Translations under genes and position numbers: made by a program | From: Agromyces sp. CF514 | Lineage (GTDB): Bacteria > Actinomycetota > Actinomycetes > Actinomycetales > Microbacteriaceae | Assembly: GCF_900113185.1 (NCBI RefSeq) | Contig: NZ_FOZD01000002.1 | Span: 868,001 to 932,000 of the forward strand | DNA length: 64,000 bases | Direction of reading: 5' to 3' | Part shown: positions 63,628-64,000 of the stretch, in pieces | Position numbering within the stretch: position 1 is the first letter of the stretch | How the letters are laid out: each line of letters begins with the position of its first letter | The notes under the pieces: model-generated | Seen by the model: only the letters and a program-made list of their open reading frames with translations | Told to the model about the DNA's origin: nothing | Databases searched by the model: none

Positions 63628-64000
63628 ATGGCCTTCGCAGCGTTCGCGACCGCGGAGGCCCAGCCCCAGGCACCCCGCAAGACGAGCCGGATCGCGCTCC
63701 TCCTGCTGCTGCCCGGCATCCTCTACCTGGTGCTGTTCTTCCTGACGCCGCTCATCTCCCTGCTGCTCACCTCGCTGCAGGCGCCGCTCGAGTACGGCGA
63801 CATCGGCCAGTACCAGTACGCGTTCAACTGGCAGAACTACGTCGACGTGATGACGACGTACTGGCCGCACATCCTGAGGTCGTTCGGCTACGCGCTCGCC
63901 GCGACCGTGTTCGCGCTGGCGTTCAGCTACCCGCTGGCGTACTTCATCGGCGTCAAGGCGAGGCGCTGGCCGCTGCTGCAGAGCCTCATGCTCGTGCTCG
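63628..64000 (+). CDS. Polyamine-type ABC transporter permease (PotB-like), 5' part
   Basis: Partial: 124 codons before the window ends. A short cytoplasmic N terminus, a first membrane helix (about 22-48, IALLLLLPGILYLVLFFLTP), a loop with EYGDIGQYQYAFNWQNYVDV, then a second helix starting near 87 (ILRSFGYALAATVFALAFSY). The pattern is that of PotB-type permeases (BPD_transp_1). ATG 63628 is 2 bp after the ATPase stop, with GAGGAGGG upstream. A second permease is expected beyond the window. Confidence 0.88.
   Translation, partial: MAFAAFATAEAQPQAPRKTSRIALLLLLPGILYLVLFFLTPLISLLLTSLQAPLEYGDIGQYQYAFNWQNYVDVMTTYWPHILRSFGYALAATVFALAFSYPLAYFIGVKARRWPLLQSLMLVL

Overview
This is a 64 kb piece of a high-GC actinobacterial chromosome. 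The gene content and order point to the family Microbacteriaceae (Agromyces/Leifsonia-like), although the genus cannot be fixed from the sequence. The signs are: argS-lysA-hom-thrC-thrB-rho-prfA order; a tsaC-wecA-like-atp run; a Rho protein with a long polar N-terminal insert; frequent GTG starts; dense 4-bp ATGA/GTGA gene overlaps; and a strongly over-represented GCGGCATCC/GGATGCCGC word. I see no IS element, prophage, CRISPR array, rRNA or integrase. One tRNA gene is present, tRNA-Arg(CCG).

Layout. 1-10199 is mostly on the minus strand: the end of a siderophore-binding protein, a small HEXXH protein, a flavin disulfide oxidoreductase, a divergent arginase-fold protein, PspA with a TPM-domain partner, a sigma factor with its membrane partner, tRNA-Arg, a ROK regulator and a lipoprotein. 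10237-21454 is a plus-strand housekeeping block: argS, an LmeA-like protein, lysA-hom-thrC-thrB (aspartate-family amino acids), rho and prfA. 21672-27183 holds cysE/cysK, prmC, and a divergent TetR/ABC-2 exporter module. 27308-37081 runs through tsaC, a WecA/MraY-type transferase, an AtpI-like protein and the whole F1Fo ATP synthase (atpBEFHAGDC). 37093-40989 carries a P-loop kinase, YaaA, two alkylation-repair genes (tag, ogt) and a DUF4192 protein. 41049-42932 holds a class III aminotransferase and its Lrp regulator. 61197-64000 holds a polyamine-type ABC importer (binding protein, ATPase, start of the permease).

Between those last two blocks lies the most distinctive part, 43089-61078: a nearly continuous plus-strand series encoding an FHA protein, a PP2C phosphatase, a transmembrane Ser/Thr kinase with an Fn3-like ectodomain, a 1954-residue membrane-anchored protein with about eleven cadherin/Ig-like repeats plus Fn3 domains, a MoxR ATPase, a DUF58 protein, a membrane protein with a transglutaminase fold that has lost Cys and His of its triad, a zinc-ribbon FHA protein, and a two-domain FtsK/EccC-type ATPase. 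Nearly all junctions overlap by 1-4 bp. I read it as a phosphorylation-controlled cell-surface assembly or export machine related to type VII secretion ATPases but without any WXG100 substrate, EccB, EccD or mycosin in view. It is the best candidate for an undescribed system.

Regulation visible in the DNA includes several near-perfect hairpin terminators, a divergent promoter pair overlapping a palindromic operator (tetR/ABC), a candidate autoregulated ECF promoter, and several -10 boxes placed so that transcripts would be leaderless or nearly so (prmC, tsaC, lrp, the first FHA gene).
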